This document shows, piece after piece, positions 39,879 through 49,145 of a stretch of DNA of 54,055 nt. The DNA comes from a virus. Location: positions 1 through 54,055 of the IMG/VR virus record IMGVR_UViG_3300017598_001815; one strand, written 5' to 3'. The notes beneath the pieces were generated by a model. That model saw only the letters and a program-made list of their open reading frames with translations. It had not been told where the DNA came from and ran no database searches. Each line of letters begins with the position of its first letter. Positions within the stretch are counted from its first letter, which is position 1. Both the position numbers and the translations under genes were made by a program.

Positions 39879-42800
39879 CTATTCGACTGATTGAATGGTA
39901 TAGAGTTTGGTCCCGTAGCGTTTCTGGCTGATGACAACATCAAACCCGGCTCCACGAATGGTTTCGAGGTCGTTGGCAAAGCGCTGGGCAAACTGCCTCG
40001 ATGAGTCCATTTCAAATCGGAGGCCAAAATCTCTGGCCACACGCTTGAGCGCCACGAACAATTCCCGGGATAACACTTCCTTCAGGCAGCCGTCCTCTTC
40101 GAATTGAATTTGATAGCGGGCGACGAACTCCTGAATGTGATCCACCCGGCGATCGTTATACATATCCTTTCGGTCGGCTTCCACAGCGGTCTGCCATGCT
40201 TTGAACAAGGTTGAGAGCGCCGTTGCAGTGTGATTGGATTCCCGAGCGGTTTCCCGACTGGTCTGGTTGATGGTCTGGATCTGCTGCTTGAAGGCTGGAG
40301 CAAGCGATGTCATTCCTTGCTCTACCTGTTCCTGAGACGATCCGGCCAGCAGCATCAGATACATCAGACTGAGGTATTCGTTGCACCGCCGTTTGTCATG
40401 GTTACCAAGAGCTTCATGCAGCAGTTTCATCGCCTGTGTCCGCATGCCGTCCTTCATCATTGCCAGGACCTCGCTGGTCCTTTTCATAATGGCGGAAATA
40501 ATCAGATCGCGGTTCTGCTGAATGGAGGCAATGACCTCAGATTCAATGAAACAGTCATTGCCCTGATTATCGATATCAAAATTGACGACAAAGCTCCGTG
40601 ACTGGATTTCGGAAAGCTCTCCGCACAATGGCTCAATGCCGGTTGTGTTCAGCAGGCACTTGGTCCGTTCGGTCACCGTCTCACTGTCTGTTCCGCTCTT
40701 GCGTTTCTCCTTGGCAATGCCGGTGATGCTTGTGAGCATGAATGTGGTCAGCTCCTCGCTCATTTGCCGTACCTCGATGTTGTCGAGGACAATAAGCGGA
40801 TTCTGGGAACCGTCGGTATAGTTGGCAGCATCGGTGGCTTTCTTGTGCTGAGGTTCTCCGTACAGCAAAGCAGAAATGATTTTACTGGCCGTGGTCTTAC
40901 CCGATCCGGCAGAACCTTCAAAACGGGTCATGGGCCGGGTTCCTGAAAAATCAATCAACAGGAAACAGGTCAACCACGAGAGAATCAGAAAGCGGTCCCC
41001 CTGAGAGCAGGTCATATTGTTGATTAAAAAATCGACCAATAGTTTGTCGGCTTCCTCGGGAGAGGCATCTTTCATAAATTTGAGTGGCTTCATCTTACGG
41101 GAACCATCGAGAATGATCCCATCGGCATTTCCACCGTTCTTCAGAATCTCGATGCCATCCGGTGTAATCCGGGCAATCTCATGGTCCTGATTATTCAGGT
41201 TGAAGTAGACTGTGAAATTGGAAATATCCGAATGAAGCCATGAGAAATGATCCCGGACCTGTCCACGAATCATGGCTAAACTGGGTAACACCTCAAAAAA
41301 AGTGCGACCGCCATTGGATGTCGGAACCATACCGGTGTGCTTGTAGAGCATGGCTGCATACTGCCTTTTGCGCCCCCGGTCCGGTGAATCCATCCAGTAG
41401 ATGGAATTGTCGAAATACATGAACGGTTCGCCGGTCTGGGTGTAAAAAAACTGAGCCCCGTTGGCCGTAAACCAATCATAGGCAGCTTCGGCTGCAGCAG
41501 TGTAATCCGGTGCGCCATTTTCTATTTCTGTATCGATCAATACTTCATCGACGCGACCACGGCATGAACCCGGCGGTGATCCGCTGAGACGCTTTGCCTT
41601 TTTCTTTTCCTTTTTGGCGTTGTCACGGCGGCTCTGCTGAACAGATCGCACCTGTTCCTTGAGGGTCGCCATTGGAACCGCTTTACCCAGTCGTTCCTGA
41701 ACCAGTTTTAGGAGGCGACTTTGCTCCAGCGGCGAATGAGCCGATATTTCGGCCAGAACCGGCTCAAGCTGGCGGTTTCTCTCTTCATCCGGGGCATCCT
41801 CGGGCAGACTTTGAATGCCGAACTCCACCGGCGTACTGGCCGCAGAAAGCAGCTCATCAAATTCAGCTTTGCCATTGCCGGATGCAAAGAAGTCGTTCAC
41901 ATCAATCTTGGCGTTGGCCAGCAGCGTTTCAGCCTCCCGGATATCCTCGGCAGAGTGGCCGTCGAGTAATTTGGCCAACTCCCGGGGACCGACGGCTGCT
42001 GTCAGGTTGAACCGCTCTTGCAGTTCCTGACGCGCTTGCTGCTGGGGCTCATTCAGAGGGATGGTAACCAGCTTCGTATCAATCTTGTGTTCGGCCAGCG
42101 TGCGAGCAGTCTGCAAGGCTCCCTTGAGTCCGGCCTCCGAGATTTCATTGTCCTGACAGATATAGACGGTCTTGAGCCCGCGCATCTTCGGAACCAGACG
42201 TTCCCAGTCAGCGGCTCGAATTCTTACCGTCACAGGTGAGAGCGCAGTAAACCCTTGCTGCATCAGAGCGATGCAATCCGTCACGCCTTCGGTAATGATG
42301 ATGTGATCGGGCTTGCCCAGCAGGCAGTCTTCATTGAACAGCACCGCATTGTTGATGAACCGGGCTACATAAGGGCGCTGATGTTCATCGTGAACCGGCA
42401 GCTTCTTGTACTTTCCCTGTTCCCAGTTTGCATCCGGTGTCCATTGTGTCTTGCGACCGATCATGAACACCACACGGCCACGGCTCCAGTATGGAAAGAT
42501 GATGCGTTTTTCAAAAAACGGATTCAATCCATCCTGACTGGTCGGGCGAAATGCCCCAGTGGCGGAAAGCTCACGTTTGCTAAAAGCATGGTCACCGGAG
42601 CGCAGGGCGGAAATGACACCGGACTCATTGTCGGCAAAACCAATCAGCAGGTCGTCGATGGTCTCATCACTGATCGCGTACTTTTCTTTCAGCCAAGTCA
42701 GCGCTTCCTGATTTTCCTTCAATCGCTGATGATAGTAACGGGCCAGCTCGGTCAGAGCGTCTTTGACCCGGATCTCAAACGAGCGATCATTTTCCGTCTG

Positions 42801-43181
42801 CTCCAAACGCTCCTGCGTGAGACCATAACGCGACAACGGCGGCATTCCGGCTTTTCCAGCAAGGAAGTCACGGGCCTGCCGATGGCTGTCAGGCATGGGA
42901 CCGGACTGCCCGGCGGTAACCGTTCCCGATTGAACAAACTCAACCAGCTGCAGGACATCTCCGCCCACACCGCAGCCAAAACAGTACCATCCCTGTTTGT
43001 CGAGCATCACATGAAGTGAGCGATGGGACTGGCTCTGATGGTGCGGGCAATCACACTGGAGCCGCTGCCGGGATTCCTGAGTGATTCTTCCGGCAAGAAG
43101 AGCCCTTGCGACATCGCCGATATCGAGCTCGGTTATCAGGCGGTAATATTCTCTGACATTATCTGAACCGCCCATGCTCAT
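39879..43181 (-). CDS. Primase-helicase (CHC2 zinc finger, TOPRIM, AAA/SF3-type helicase)
   Basis: This 1100-aa protein starts at MSMGGSDN (43181, GCGGGGGCATT upstream). It has an N-terminal zinc finger CDCPHH...WYCFGCGVGGDV (43-76), as in DnaG-type primases. A TOPRIM region (VIITEGVTDCIALMQQGF, then VYICQDNE, about 285-360) follows. In the C-terminal half there is an ATPase with Walker A GSAGSGKTT (~750) and Walker B LIVLDN. The combination can prime and unwind DNA in one chain, as in phage primase-helicases. It closes the replication operon and lies beside the iteron region. Confidence 0.88.
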   Translation of the reverse strand: MSMGGSDNVREYYRLITELDIGDVARALLAGRITQESRQRLQCDCPHHQSQSHRSLHVMLDKQGWYCFGCGVGGDVLQLVEFVQSGTVTAGQSGPMPDSHRQARDFLAGKAGMPPLSRYGLTQERLEQTENDRSFEIRVKDALTELARYYHQRLKENQEALTWLKEKYAISDETIDDLLIGFADNESGVISALRSGDHAFSKRELSATGAFRPTSQDGLNPFFEKRIIFPYWSRGRVVFMIGRKTQWTPDANWEQGKYKKLPVHDEHQRPYVARFINNAVLFNEDCLLGKPDHIIITEGVTDCIALMQQGFTALSPVTVRIRAADWERLVPKMRGLKTVYICQDNEISEAGLKGALQTARTLAEHKIDTKLVTIPLNEPQQQARQELQERFNLTAAVGPRELAKLLDGHSAEDIREAETLLANAKIDVNDFFASGNGKAEFDELLSAASTPVEFGIQSLPEDAPDEERNRQLEPVLAEISAHSPLEQSRLLKLVQERLGKAVPMATLKEQVRSVQQSRRDNAKKEKKKAKRLSGSPPGSCRGRVDEVLIDTEIENGAPDYTAAAEAAYDWFTANGAQFFYTQTGEPFMYFDNSIYWMDSPDRGRKRQYAAMLYKHTGMVPTSNGGRTFFEVLPSLAMIRGQVRDHFSWLHSDISNFTVYFNLNNQDHEIARITPDGIEILKNGGNADGIILDGSRKMKPLKFMKDASPEEADKLLVDFLINNMTCSQGDRFLILSWLTCFLLIDFSGTRPMTRFEGSAGSGKTTASKIISALLYGEPQHKKATDAANYTDGSQNPLIVLDNIEVRQMSEELTTFMLTSITGIAKEKRKSGTDSETVTERTKCLLNTTGIEPLCGELSEIQSRSFVVNFDIDNQGNDCFIESEVIASIQQNRDLIISAIMKRTSEVLAMMKDGMRTQAMKLLHEALGNHDKRRCNEYLSLMYLMLLAGSSQEQVEQGMTSLAPAFKQQIQTINQTSRETARESNHTATALSTLFKAWQTAVEADRKDMYNDRRVDHIQEFVARYQIQFEEDGCLKEVLSRELFVALKRVARDFGLRFEMDSSRQFAQRFANDLETIRGAGFDVVISQKRYGTKLYTIQSVE

Positions 43182-45400
43182 AATGCCCCCGCGCAAGCTG
43201 ACTGCTCTTCAGGGCAATTCACATTGTTCAACAGAATGGAAAGAAAGGTCTTGCGGTCATCCACCTGACATTTCTTGGCGCAATTGCGGATGCCCCAGCG
43301 GTCACCCAACACAATCGCGGTCTTGCGGGCACGGGTCACTCCGGTGTACAGCAGGTTGCGATGATGCATGAAGGAATGAGCTTTGTGGACCACCACGACA
43401 GCGCAGGGAAATTCCGATCCCTGGGTTTTGTGGATTGTCAGCGTATATGCCAGCTGGATGTCCTGAAGGTTCGGTGAGCCTTTTTCAATCTCAACCGCCA
43501 CACCCTCGAAATCAATCAACAGCGTGCCGTTGGGCAGTACATCGACCACATGACCGATGGCACCGTTCATGACGTTCAGGTCATAGTTGTTGCGGGTCTG
43601 AATGACCTTGTCGTGTTTCAAAAATGGCGACCTGCGGCCGGGCTGTGTTTCCGGAACATTCACATTCCAGAGGCGCTTTTGGATAAGCCGCTGCAGGTCC
43701 TCGTTGAGGGATTTGGTTCCAAGCGGCCCCTTGTGCGTCGGGGTCAACACCTGCACATCTTTAATCAGATCAAAGCCAAGGGCATCGAGTCGTTTGCCAA
43801 AAAGGTCCAGCAGGAAGTTGCGGGCGGCACCCGGATCGGTGAACTGATCCGCCAGATACCAGTCCCGGCATCCCTGTGTGCTGGCTTCACTGGTCTTTCT
43901 GACTTCTCCTTTCAGGATGGCGGTGCTGTTTTCCTTCAGCACACCGGCCTGTCTGACCACCTTATCCAGAATGACGGAGGTAATAGCATTCGAGTGGATC
44001 AGATCCCGAAGGATGTTCCCCGGTCCGACCGGCGGCAACTGGTTGTGGTCTCCCACAATGACAATGGCTGTTCTGGCAAAGTCGACCGCATTGAAGAGGT
44101 GCCAAGCCAACGGAACATCCACCATGGAAAATTCATCGATGATCAGAATGTCGGCGTCGATGGGATTGTTACTGTCCTTTGAAAAGGACTTACCGTCATA
44201 GCCAAGCAGGCGATGGATTGTGGTTCCGGTGCGGCCGCTCACTTCCTCGAGTCTCTTGGCCGCTTTGCCTGTAGGTGCAGAAAGAACCACCTCCAGATCG
44301 CATTCTTCACATACCGCGTTGATGGCCGATACGGTGTAGCTTTTTCCCGATCCGGCTCCACCGGATATCAGGCTGATGGAGTGCATCAGGGTGGAATGAA
44401 CCGCTTCGAGCTGTTTTTCGTTGAGCGTTTCAGCCTGACGCAAAATCAGTTTCTGCAGATTGCGGGTTGTCTTGAAATGAGGGTTCGGGGCATCCGCTTT
44501 GGTAAAAATGGCCGCGATGTCCTGTTCCATTTTCAAGATATCGGAAAGTGCTACCAGAAAGCGTCCTCCGTAAGATTCACAGGAGAGCAGTCTTTCACTG
44601 ATCAGATTGTCCAGCGACGATTCGATGCGGATTCGGCTGTCCAGATTATCCATCACCAGCAGCAGGTTGGCCTGATCAACAAGGTCCTCGTATTCGACCC
44701 AGCAGTTTCCCTGATCCAGCGCCTCGTGCATGCAGTACTGAATACCGGCACGGATTCTTGGCGTGTGATCCTTGGGCGTACCCAGCTTGCGGGCAATCTT
44801 GTCGACCTTCTTGAAGCCGAAACCGCGCAGTTCCCGAATGAGAATGTAAGGATCGGCTTTAAGGATCTCCAGACAGCTTCCACCCAGCTTATCGACCAGT
44901 GTGGTCACCTGATGATGGGTCAAGCCAAAGGCGGAGAGCCATGCCAGGACTGTATTGACGCTGCGGTTTTTAACCCATTCATTTTTCAGACACCCCACCG
45001 CTTCGAGGGAAATTCTGGCTTTTGATGCGATGAGCTCCGGGGATTCAATCAGGGTCTCCTCGAATGAATCGCCGAACTCTTCGACTATAAGGCGGGCTTT
45101 GGCGGGGCCAATTCCTTTGATGTCAGGGTGATTGGCCAGATAGTGAATCAATCCTTCCGGGTTCAGATCAAGATCGTGCTCCATGGCATCGGCCTTGAAC
45201 TGACGACCGTATTTCGGATGGGTGGCCCACGTCCCCACAAGGACCACGGGCTGGTTTTCGCGGGCAAACAGGTTTCCGGCAAACTGTATTTCATCTCCGG
45301 TGGAGGTGAGTAAACGGCCTGCGGAAAACTTTGGCCCGGCATAATAAACTCTCTCTATTCTTCCCCGGAGTTTTGCCGGGGAGTTTGATTTTCTTGGCAT
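43178..45400 (-). CDS. RecD2-like superfamily 1B helicase
   Basis: This 740-aa protein has the layout of RecD2/TraA-type helicases. It has an N-terminal OB-like part (VYYAGPKFSAGRLLTSTGDEIQFAGNL) and helix-hairpin-helix segments (IKGIGPAKARLIVEEFG; LRGFGFKKVDKIARKLG). The motor core has Walker A GGAGSGKS, DEXX IIDEFSMVD, SAPTGKAAKRL, GDHNQLPPVGPG and a C-terminal TIHKTQGSEF motif. It moves 5' to 3' on DNA. It likely helps phage recombination or repair together with the SSB-like, ATPase and nuclease genes next to it. Its end overlaps the primase start. Confidence 0.92.
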   Translation of the reverse strand: MPRKSNSPAKLRGRIERVYYAGPKFSAGRLLTSTGDEIQFAGNLFARENQPVVLVGTWATHPKYGRQFKADAMEHDLDLNPEGLIHYLANHPDIKGIGPAKARLIVEEFGDSFEETLIESPELIASKARISLEAVGCLKNEWVKNRSVNTVLAWLSAFGLTHHQVTTLVDKLGGSCLEILKADPYILIRELRGFGFKKVDKIARKLGTPKDHTPRIRAGIQYCMHEALDQGNCWVEYEDLVDQANLLLVMDNLDSRIRIESSLDNLISERLLSCESYGGRFLVALSDILKMEQDIAAIFTKADAPNPHFKTTRNLQKLILRQAETLNEKQLEAVHSTLMHSISLISGGAGSGKSYTVSAINAVCEECDLEVVLSAPTGKAAKRLEEVSGRTGTTIHRLLGYDGKSFSKDSNNPIDADILIIDEFSMVDVPLAWHLFNAVDFARTAIVIVGDHNQLPPVGPGNILRDLIHSNAITSVILDKVVRQAGVLKENSTAILKGEVRKTSEASTQGCRDWYLADQFTDPGAARNFLLDLFGKRLDALGFDLIKDVQVLTPTHKGPLGTKSLNEDLQRLIQKRLWNVNVPETQPGRRSPFLKHDKVIQTRNNYDLNVMNGAIGHVVDVLPNGTLLIDFEGVAVEIEKGSPNLQDIQLAYTLTIHKTQGSEFPCAVVVVHKAHSFMHHRNLLYTGVTRARKTAIVLGDRWGIRNCAKKCQVDDRKTFLSILLNNVNCPEEQSACAGAL

Positions 45401-45825
45401 TGAGCGAACCTCCGGTGAAAGCGCATTAAAAACTCTTCAACAAACCGGCAGGCTGCCTGACGGTCTGAGCAGAAATACACGGGCACACCGAAGTCGATGA
45501 TGATGGAGGCAATGGTTCCTATGAGGGCGTTTGGATGGGCGTCGCTCTGGTAGCAGGCACCGAGAACATCCCGGTAATTGGCTTCAACAACGACACAGGC
45601 CGCATCATAATCCCGGAGCTTTTCCAGCTCCTTTTGAAAACGCTTTCGGCCTCGGATGACAGTGGAAACAAAATCCGCCATGGACTTCCTTTCCACCGCC
45701 ACCCGGGTCTCAAATCCCTCGATGGAGTAATCTCCTGCCGGGAGGGCCTTCCGGATTGATGCGACAGCTTCCGAATCAAATCCGTAAGGCTCCTGTTCCC
45801 GGGTATCAACGACAACGGTAACCAT
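45355..45825 (-). CDS. ERCC4-domain nuclease
   Basis: This 156-aa protein starts at MVTVVVDTREQ (45825; GAGG six bases upstream). It has the ERCC4/XPF-type nuclease motif: VVVDTREQEPYGF, ALPAGDYSIEGFETRVAVERKSMADFVSTVIRGRKRFQKEL. The catalytic residues (Asp in VDTRE, Glu-x-Lys in VERKS) are present. Such small ERCC4 proteins cut branched DNA. Here it probably acts with the RecD-like helicase, whose gene it overlaps by 46 bp. The C-terminus (CQENQTPRQNSGEE) is disordered. Confidence 0.9.
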   Translation of the reverse strand: MVTVVVDTREQEPYGFDSEAVASIRKALPAGDYSIEGFETRVAVERKSMADFVSTVIRGRKRFQKELEKLRDYDAACVVVEANYRDVLGACYQSDAHPNALIGTIASIIIDFGVPVYFCSDRQAACRFVEEFLMRFHRRFAQCQENQTPRQNSGEE

Positions 45826-45833
45826 GCCCATCC

Positions 45834-46307
45834 TCAAAACGGAATCATGTCGTCTACATCGTGACCGGCCGACGGTGCTGCGGCATCTTCATCCGAAAGC
45901 ACAATCCGGCGGTTGAAGTAGATGTTCTCGAATTCGTTTTTCGTGCGCTTGGTCACCTCTATCCCGACATCCAGAAGGGTTTCCAGTTTGCCCGGGAGGT
46001 CCGAAAGTTTGTCCATCTGAAGGCCGCAGGTATAGAGATCCTGCTTGAGCCACTTCACATTGTCCTTGCTGGCAATGACGTTGTTTCTCCAAAGCAGCCG
46101 ACCTTTGTGTGTGGGTCCCAGAATCTTCAGCGCCCACTTGAGCATGGGGTTGCCGGAAGTTTCCGAGCGGGTCAGTTCCACGCGATCGACCTTGACCTGA
46201 TATTTCCCGTCGGGAACAGCTTCAAAGTCCTTTTCTTCAACGTCCGCAGTGACAAAATCATCATCGAACTGCGCCAGATCCATGGTATCGTCGTTATTCC
46301 AACTCAT
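45834..46307 (-). CDS. DUF669 family, SSB-like protein
   Basis: This 157-aa protein matches DUF669, thought to act as a single-strand DNA-binding protein in phages: PDGKYQVKVDRVELTRSETSGNPMLKWALKIL, later FENIYFNRRIVL. It ends with DVDDMIPF, like the acidic tip of bacterial SSB, which recruits partner proteins. It sits between a RecA-like ATPase and the ERCC4 nuclease, as expected for a recombination module. Confidence 0.88.
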   Translation of the reverse strand: MSWNNDDTMDLAQFDDDFVTADVEEKDFEAVPDGKYQVKVDRVELTRSETSGNPMLKWALKILGPTHKGRLLWRNNVIASKDNVKWLKQDLYTCGLQMDKLSDLPGKLETLLDVGIEVTKRTKNEFENIYFNRRIVLSDEDAAAPSAGHDVDDMIPF

Positions 46308-46312
46308 AGTTA

Positions 46313-47083
46313 TTACTCCTTATTTTGAGGTTTAGCCGTTGTGGCTGGCTCTGACTTTGTCCGGGCGGCACTCACCGCTGAACCGGCAGCCGTTTGATTG
46401 AAAGCTTTCAGAAAGGTCTGGAAATCCAGAGGGATCATCTCCGGAAGTCGGCCGGTTCGATCTCCGGCGTCGTAATTGGGACTTGGCTTGGTGCGCATGA
46501 CCCGCTGATACATGGGCTTGCCGTCGTCACCGGTTTTCATGTCCAGATCACAGAAAAGGATCAGGTCCACCAGACCGGTCACCAGCTTGCGGGCCTTGTC
46601 CGGCAGGGTCGGCACGATGCGTGTGTGCTTCCCGGTGCGAGTTTCGATGTCACGCTCGTGGGAATGGGAAATGAGGATCAGGCCGTATGGTAGAAATGCC
46701 AGCTTGTTGATAACACGCTGAAACTCATTATTAATAAGGGCATAGCCTTTGCCGTAGCCAAGGTCGGACTCATGCTCGATCTTGAACTTCTTACAGACAT
46801 AATCCGCACACATACGATAGGCGTTATCCACCGTGTCGATGACGATGGTTTTGAAGTCGTGTTTGCCATCCGCAATCTCGGCACACGCCTGCAGAAGGTC
46901 GTCCCAGCAGGTAATGGGCGCTTCGAACACTTCGAGGGCGTTAAGGCCCGGTTCCGTGGCGAGAAACAGGGCGTTCTCCGCATGGGAGCACCAAGTGCTC
47001 TTGCCAATTTTGCTCGGACCGTAAACCAGTGCGGTCAGGTCGTTCAGGGTTGCTTTCGGTTTGGTTTTGCTTTTTGGAAGCAT
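46313..47083 (-). CDS. RecA-like AAA ATPase (Sak4/AAA_24 type)
   Basis: This 256-aa protein has a Walker A-like YGPSKIGKSTWCSHAENALFLATEPGLNALEV (~20-50) and a Walker B-type TIVIDTVDNAYRMC. LPYGLILISHSHERDIETRTGKHTRIVPTLPDKARKLVTGLVDLI is typical of the phage AAA_24/Sak4 family of single-strand annealing-type ATPases. The C-terminal ~45 residues are Ala/Thr/Ser-rich. It is next to the DUF669 SSB-like protein, a common pairing in phages. Confidence 0.9.
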   Translation of the reverse strand: MLPKSKTKPKATLNDLTALVYGPSKIGKSTWCSHAENALFLATEPGLNALEVFEAPITCWDDLLQACAEIADGKHDFKTIVIDTVDNAYRMCADYVCKKFKIEHESDLGYGKGYALINNEFQRVINKLAFLPYGLILISHSHERDIETRTGKHTRIVPTLPDKARKLVTGLVDLILFCDLDMKTGDDGKPMYQRVMRTKPSPNYDAGDRTGRLPEMIPLDFQTFLKAFNQTAAGSAVSAARTKSEPATTAKPQNKE

Positions 47084-47108
47084 GGTTTATCTCCTTTTAT
47101 GGTTTGGA

Positions 47109-48125
47109 TTAAAAAACAGGGGCAGCGTCTTCACTTGCTCCATCCCGCAGCTCTTCGTGCGGGAGCACCCGTTGGTAATGGTTTTCAATGACGTTGGGGT
47201 TCTCACCGCTTCGGCACAGCGGGAAGTAGGGACAGGCGCGTCCATACTGAAAACAGAAGGCCGTATTGCGGTAGAAGGTGCTGCGACGACGGGCATCCAG
47301 CATCGCTTTGGATAATTCCCAAAGCTCACTGCGGAGCTCATCGAATTGATCTCGGGAGATGTAGAGCAGCTCCCGGTGAAACATGCCCGGCTCGAGATAT
47401 TTCTCTTTGAGGCGTAGCTGAAAGGATTCATCCGTCTCAGGCATCTTGCGCTTGGCACTGCTCTTGCCGGTTTTTGATTTGGCAATCAACTCGGCACGGC
47501 GGGTTTCAAATTCAGCTTCAGTTTCACCTTTGCTCTGGCGCAGTTTGGCCTTGACCAGCACGTTGTAGATGATTCCGGAAATGTGGATGCCGAAGGTCTG
47601 TTCCAGATACCACGCATAAATGATGATCTGAAAATCAGTCCAGAGCCGCTCCAGATAACCGGCGTCGATTTGAGAGGCGGTCTTATGTTCCAGCAGGAAG
47701 TACTGCCCATCCTGTTTGACCAGACCGTCCACCTTGCCTGCCAGCACAAAACTTCTGGATGAAGCGTTCGTGTCGGGATTGATGATCGGGCCTTCAAAGG
47801 TCTTTTCCAGAGCGACCACATCAAAATCCTCGACGGGATAATGCTCCGTGTATGAACTCATCATGGCGGTGGCGAGATGCCAGTCGGCAAGCTGATGATC
47901 ATCATGAGACCGGTTGGCATAGACTTGATCGATATGTTCGAGAACTTTTTTGAGGTCCCGCTGCCCATGCCAGATTTCAAGGCAGTCGTGAATGACCGAT
48001 CCGAAAGCCAGGTTGTGATCCCGCTCCAGAGGAACAAGGTCCCTCAGGTAGCGGTATTCACAAGCCTTGCGGCAATTGCGGAAGAGCCGCCACATGGAAT
48101 ACGTGGTGGTCATCAATTCGCTCAT
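47109..48125 (-). CDS. PD-(D/E)XK nuclease, RecB/Cas4-like
   Basis: This 338-aa protein has RecB-family nuclease features: FGSVIHDCLEIWH near 45, AGKVDGLVKQDGQYFLLEHKT (Asp and Glu-x-Lys) at ~120-140, and QIIIYAWYLEQTF. Four Cys (one at CEYRY near the N-terminus, CFQYGRACPYFPLC near 295-310) fit a 4Fe-4S cluster, as in AddB and Cas4. It is the first large gene of the replication module and would trim DNA ends. The ATG overlaps the preceding stop (ATGA). Confidence 0.9.
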   Translation of the reverse strand: MSELMTTTYSMWRLFRNCRKACEYRYLRDLVPLERDHNLAFGSVIHDCLEIWHGQRDLKKVLEHIDQVYANRSHDDHQLADWHLATAMMSSYTEHYPVEDFDVVALEKTFEGPIINPDTNASSRSFVLAGKVDGLVKQDGQYFLLEHKTASQIDAGYLERLWTDFQIIIYAWYLEQTFGIHISGIIYNVLVKAKLRQSKGETEAEFETRRAELIAKSKTGKSSAKRKMPETDESFQLRLKEKYLEPGMFHRELLYISRDQFDELRSELWELSKAMLDARRRSTFYRNTAFCFQYGRACPYFPLCRSGENPNVIENHYQRVLPHEELRDGASEDAAPVF

Positions 48126-48442
48126 ACCGCTACCTCCATTGCTGAAGGTGCTTTTGCATTACAGGCGCATCCGCCACCGGCGGGCTCTCGGTCAATCATC
48201 ACTGCACGCTCGCCGTATTCCTTGGTGGCGAATCCGGTAAAGATGCTCGCCAGATCACCGCCGACTTTGGTCGCGGCATCGATCTGACAGGTGCGATTTT
48301 GTTTATCCAGATTGAAGCGGGATTCCATCCTCACTCTGGAGTGTCCATACATGCTTTCCACAGCCAGCAACGCCAGCATAAAGGTGTCTTCCAAGTCCTG
48401 AGCCGGGACCGACTGATCAAAGCGATACTTGTAAGTTTCCAT
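48122..48442 (-). CDS. Small hypothetical protein leading the replication operon
   Basis: This 106-aa protein starts at METYKYRF (48442, CAGGAG seven bases upstream). No family is recognised. It has an internal CQIDAATKVGGDLASIFTGFATKEYG and a Cys-containing GGGCACNAK near its end. It is the first gene after promoter P2 (72 bp upstream), so it is expressed with the whole DNA module. The reading frame extends further upstream (48502), but that would run almost into the promoter. Confidence 0.75.
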   Translation of the reverse strand: METYKYRFDQSVPAQDLEDTFMLALLAVESMYGHSRVRMESRFNLDKQNRTCQIDAATKVGGDLASIFTGFATKEYGERAVMIDREPAGGGCACNAKAPSAMEVAV

Positions 48443-48514
48443 TGTTAATCTCCTGTTTTTTTCAGGTTTTCTGTTTACCGAGGCCCCGGTTGTCCGCTTC
48501 ATGCGGCACGATGC

Positions 48515-48545
48515 TTACTTACCGGAACTCCGGGTGATGCGTCGG
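48515..48545 (-). promoter_or_regulatory. Phage promoter element P2
   Basis: This copy reads leftward CCGACG, 13 bp, TCCGGTAAGTAA. It lies 72 bp upstream of the first replication gene and just after the sigma-factor stop (48550), so sigma and replication genes are separate transcripts. The leader contains a CCGC/GCGG hairpin. Confidence 0.7.
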
Positions 48546-48549
48546 TCGA

Positions 48550-49134
48550 TCAGAGGTATTCTTCCAATCCGCCATCCCGGAAAGCGTCCCTCAGTTTGGT
48601 CAGTGTTCCGTAGAGAGTGCTGCGCGGCACACCCATCTCCCGTGCAATTTCAGCCATGTTGCTCGATTGCAGTTTTTCGCATAGCTCCTGCAGATCTTCC
48701 GGCAGTCCAGCAATGACCCGTTCGACATCGAAGCGGATATCGTTTTGCCGTTGCTCGATTGTTTCCTTGCCGTGATGTCCCATAAGTCCATCACTGGAAA
48801 CCTGTTCGATGCGCTCAGTGGAATCGTTGTCCCCGCCGGGAATAGGGTCGTTGAGAGTGTTGAAGCATTTGCGCCAGTCTCTGCATTGAGCGAAGCGGGC
48901 TTCAAGAATGGTTGAAATCCGCCGCTCCACGATGCGGGTCATGAAGGTTGTTTTCTTCCCTTTGGCAGGGTTGAAGTGCTTCATTCTGCCCAACAGGTCG
49001 ATCATCAGTTCCTGCTCAAGATCCTGTCGATCGTCTTCTGTCAGCCCTGCTTTACCCACCAGTTGCCTTGCTTTGTGCCGAATAAGATCTGCGGCATATC
49101 CATCGATGCCTTCATAAGAATTTCGATAAAACAT
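48550..49134 (-). CDS. Phage-encoded sigma-70 family (ECF-like) factor
   Basis: This 194-aa protein has region 2 (LTEDDRQDLEQELMIDLLGRMKHFNPAKGKKTTFMTRIVERRISTILEAR, ~31-80) and region 4 (VIAGLPEDLQELCEKLQSSNMAEIAREMGVPRSTLYGTLTKLRDAF, ~140-185, with a helix-turn-helix). The two are joined by a linker, the size and layout of ECF sigma factors. It would redirect host RNA polymerase to phage promoters. The natural candidates are the ten P elements in this window. Its own ATG is preceded by a hairpin that buries the AGGAGG ribosome binding site and by a structured leader (49135-49326). No P element precedes it. Confidence 0.85.
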   Translation of the reverse strand: MFYRNSYEGIDGYAADLIRHKARQLVGKAGLTEDDRQDLEQELMIDLLGRMKHFNPAKGKKTTFMTRIVERRISTILEARFAQCRDWRKCFNTLNDPIPGGDNDSTERIEQVSSDGLMGHHGKETIEQRQNDIRFDVERVIAGLPEDLQELCEKLQSSNMAEIAREMGVPRSTLYGTLTKLRDAFRDGGLEEYL

Positions 49135-49145
49135 TTGGTCCTCCT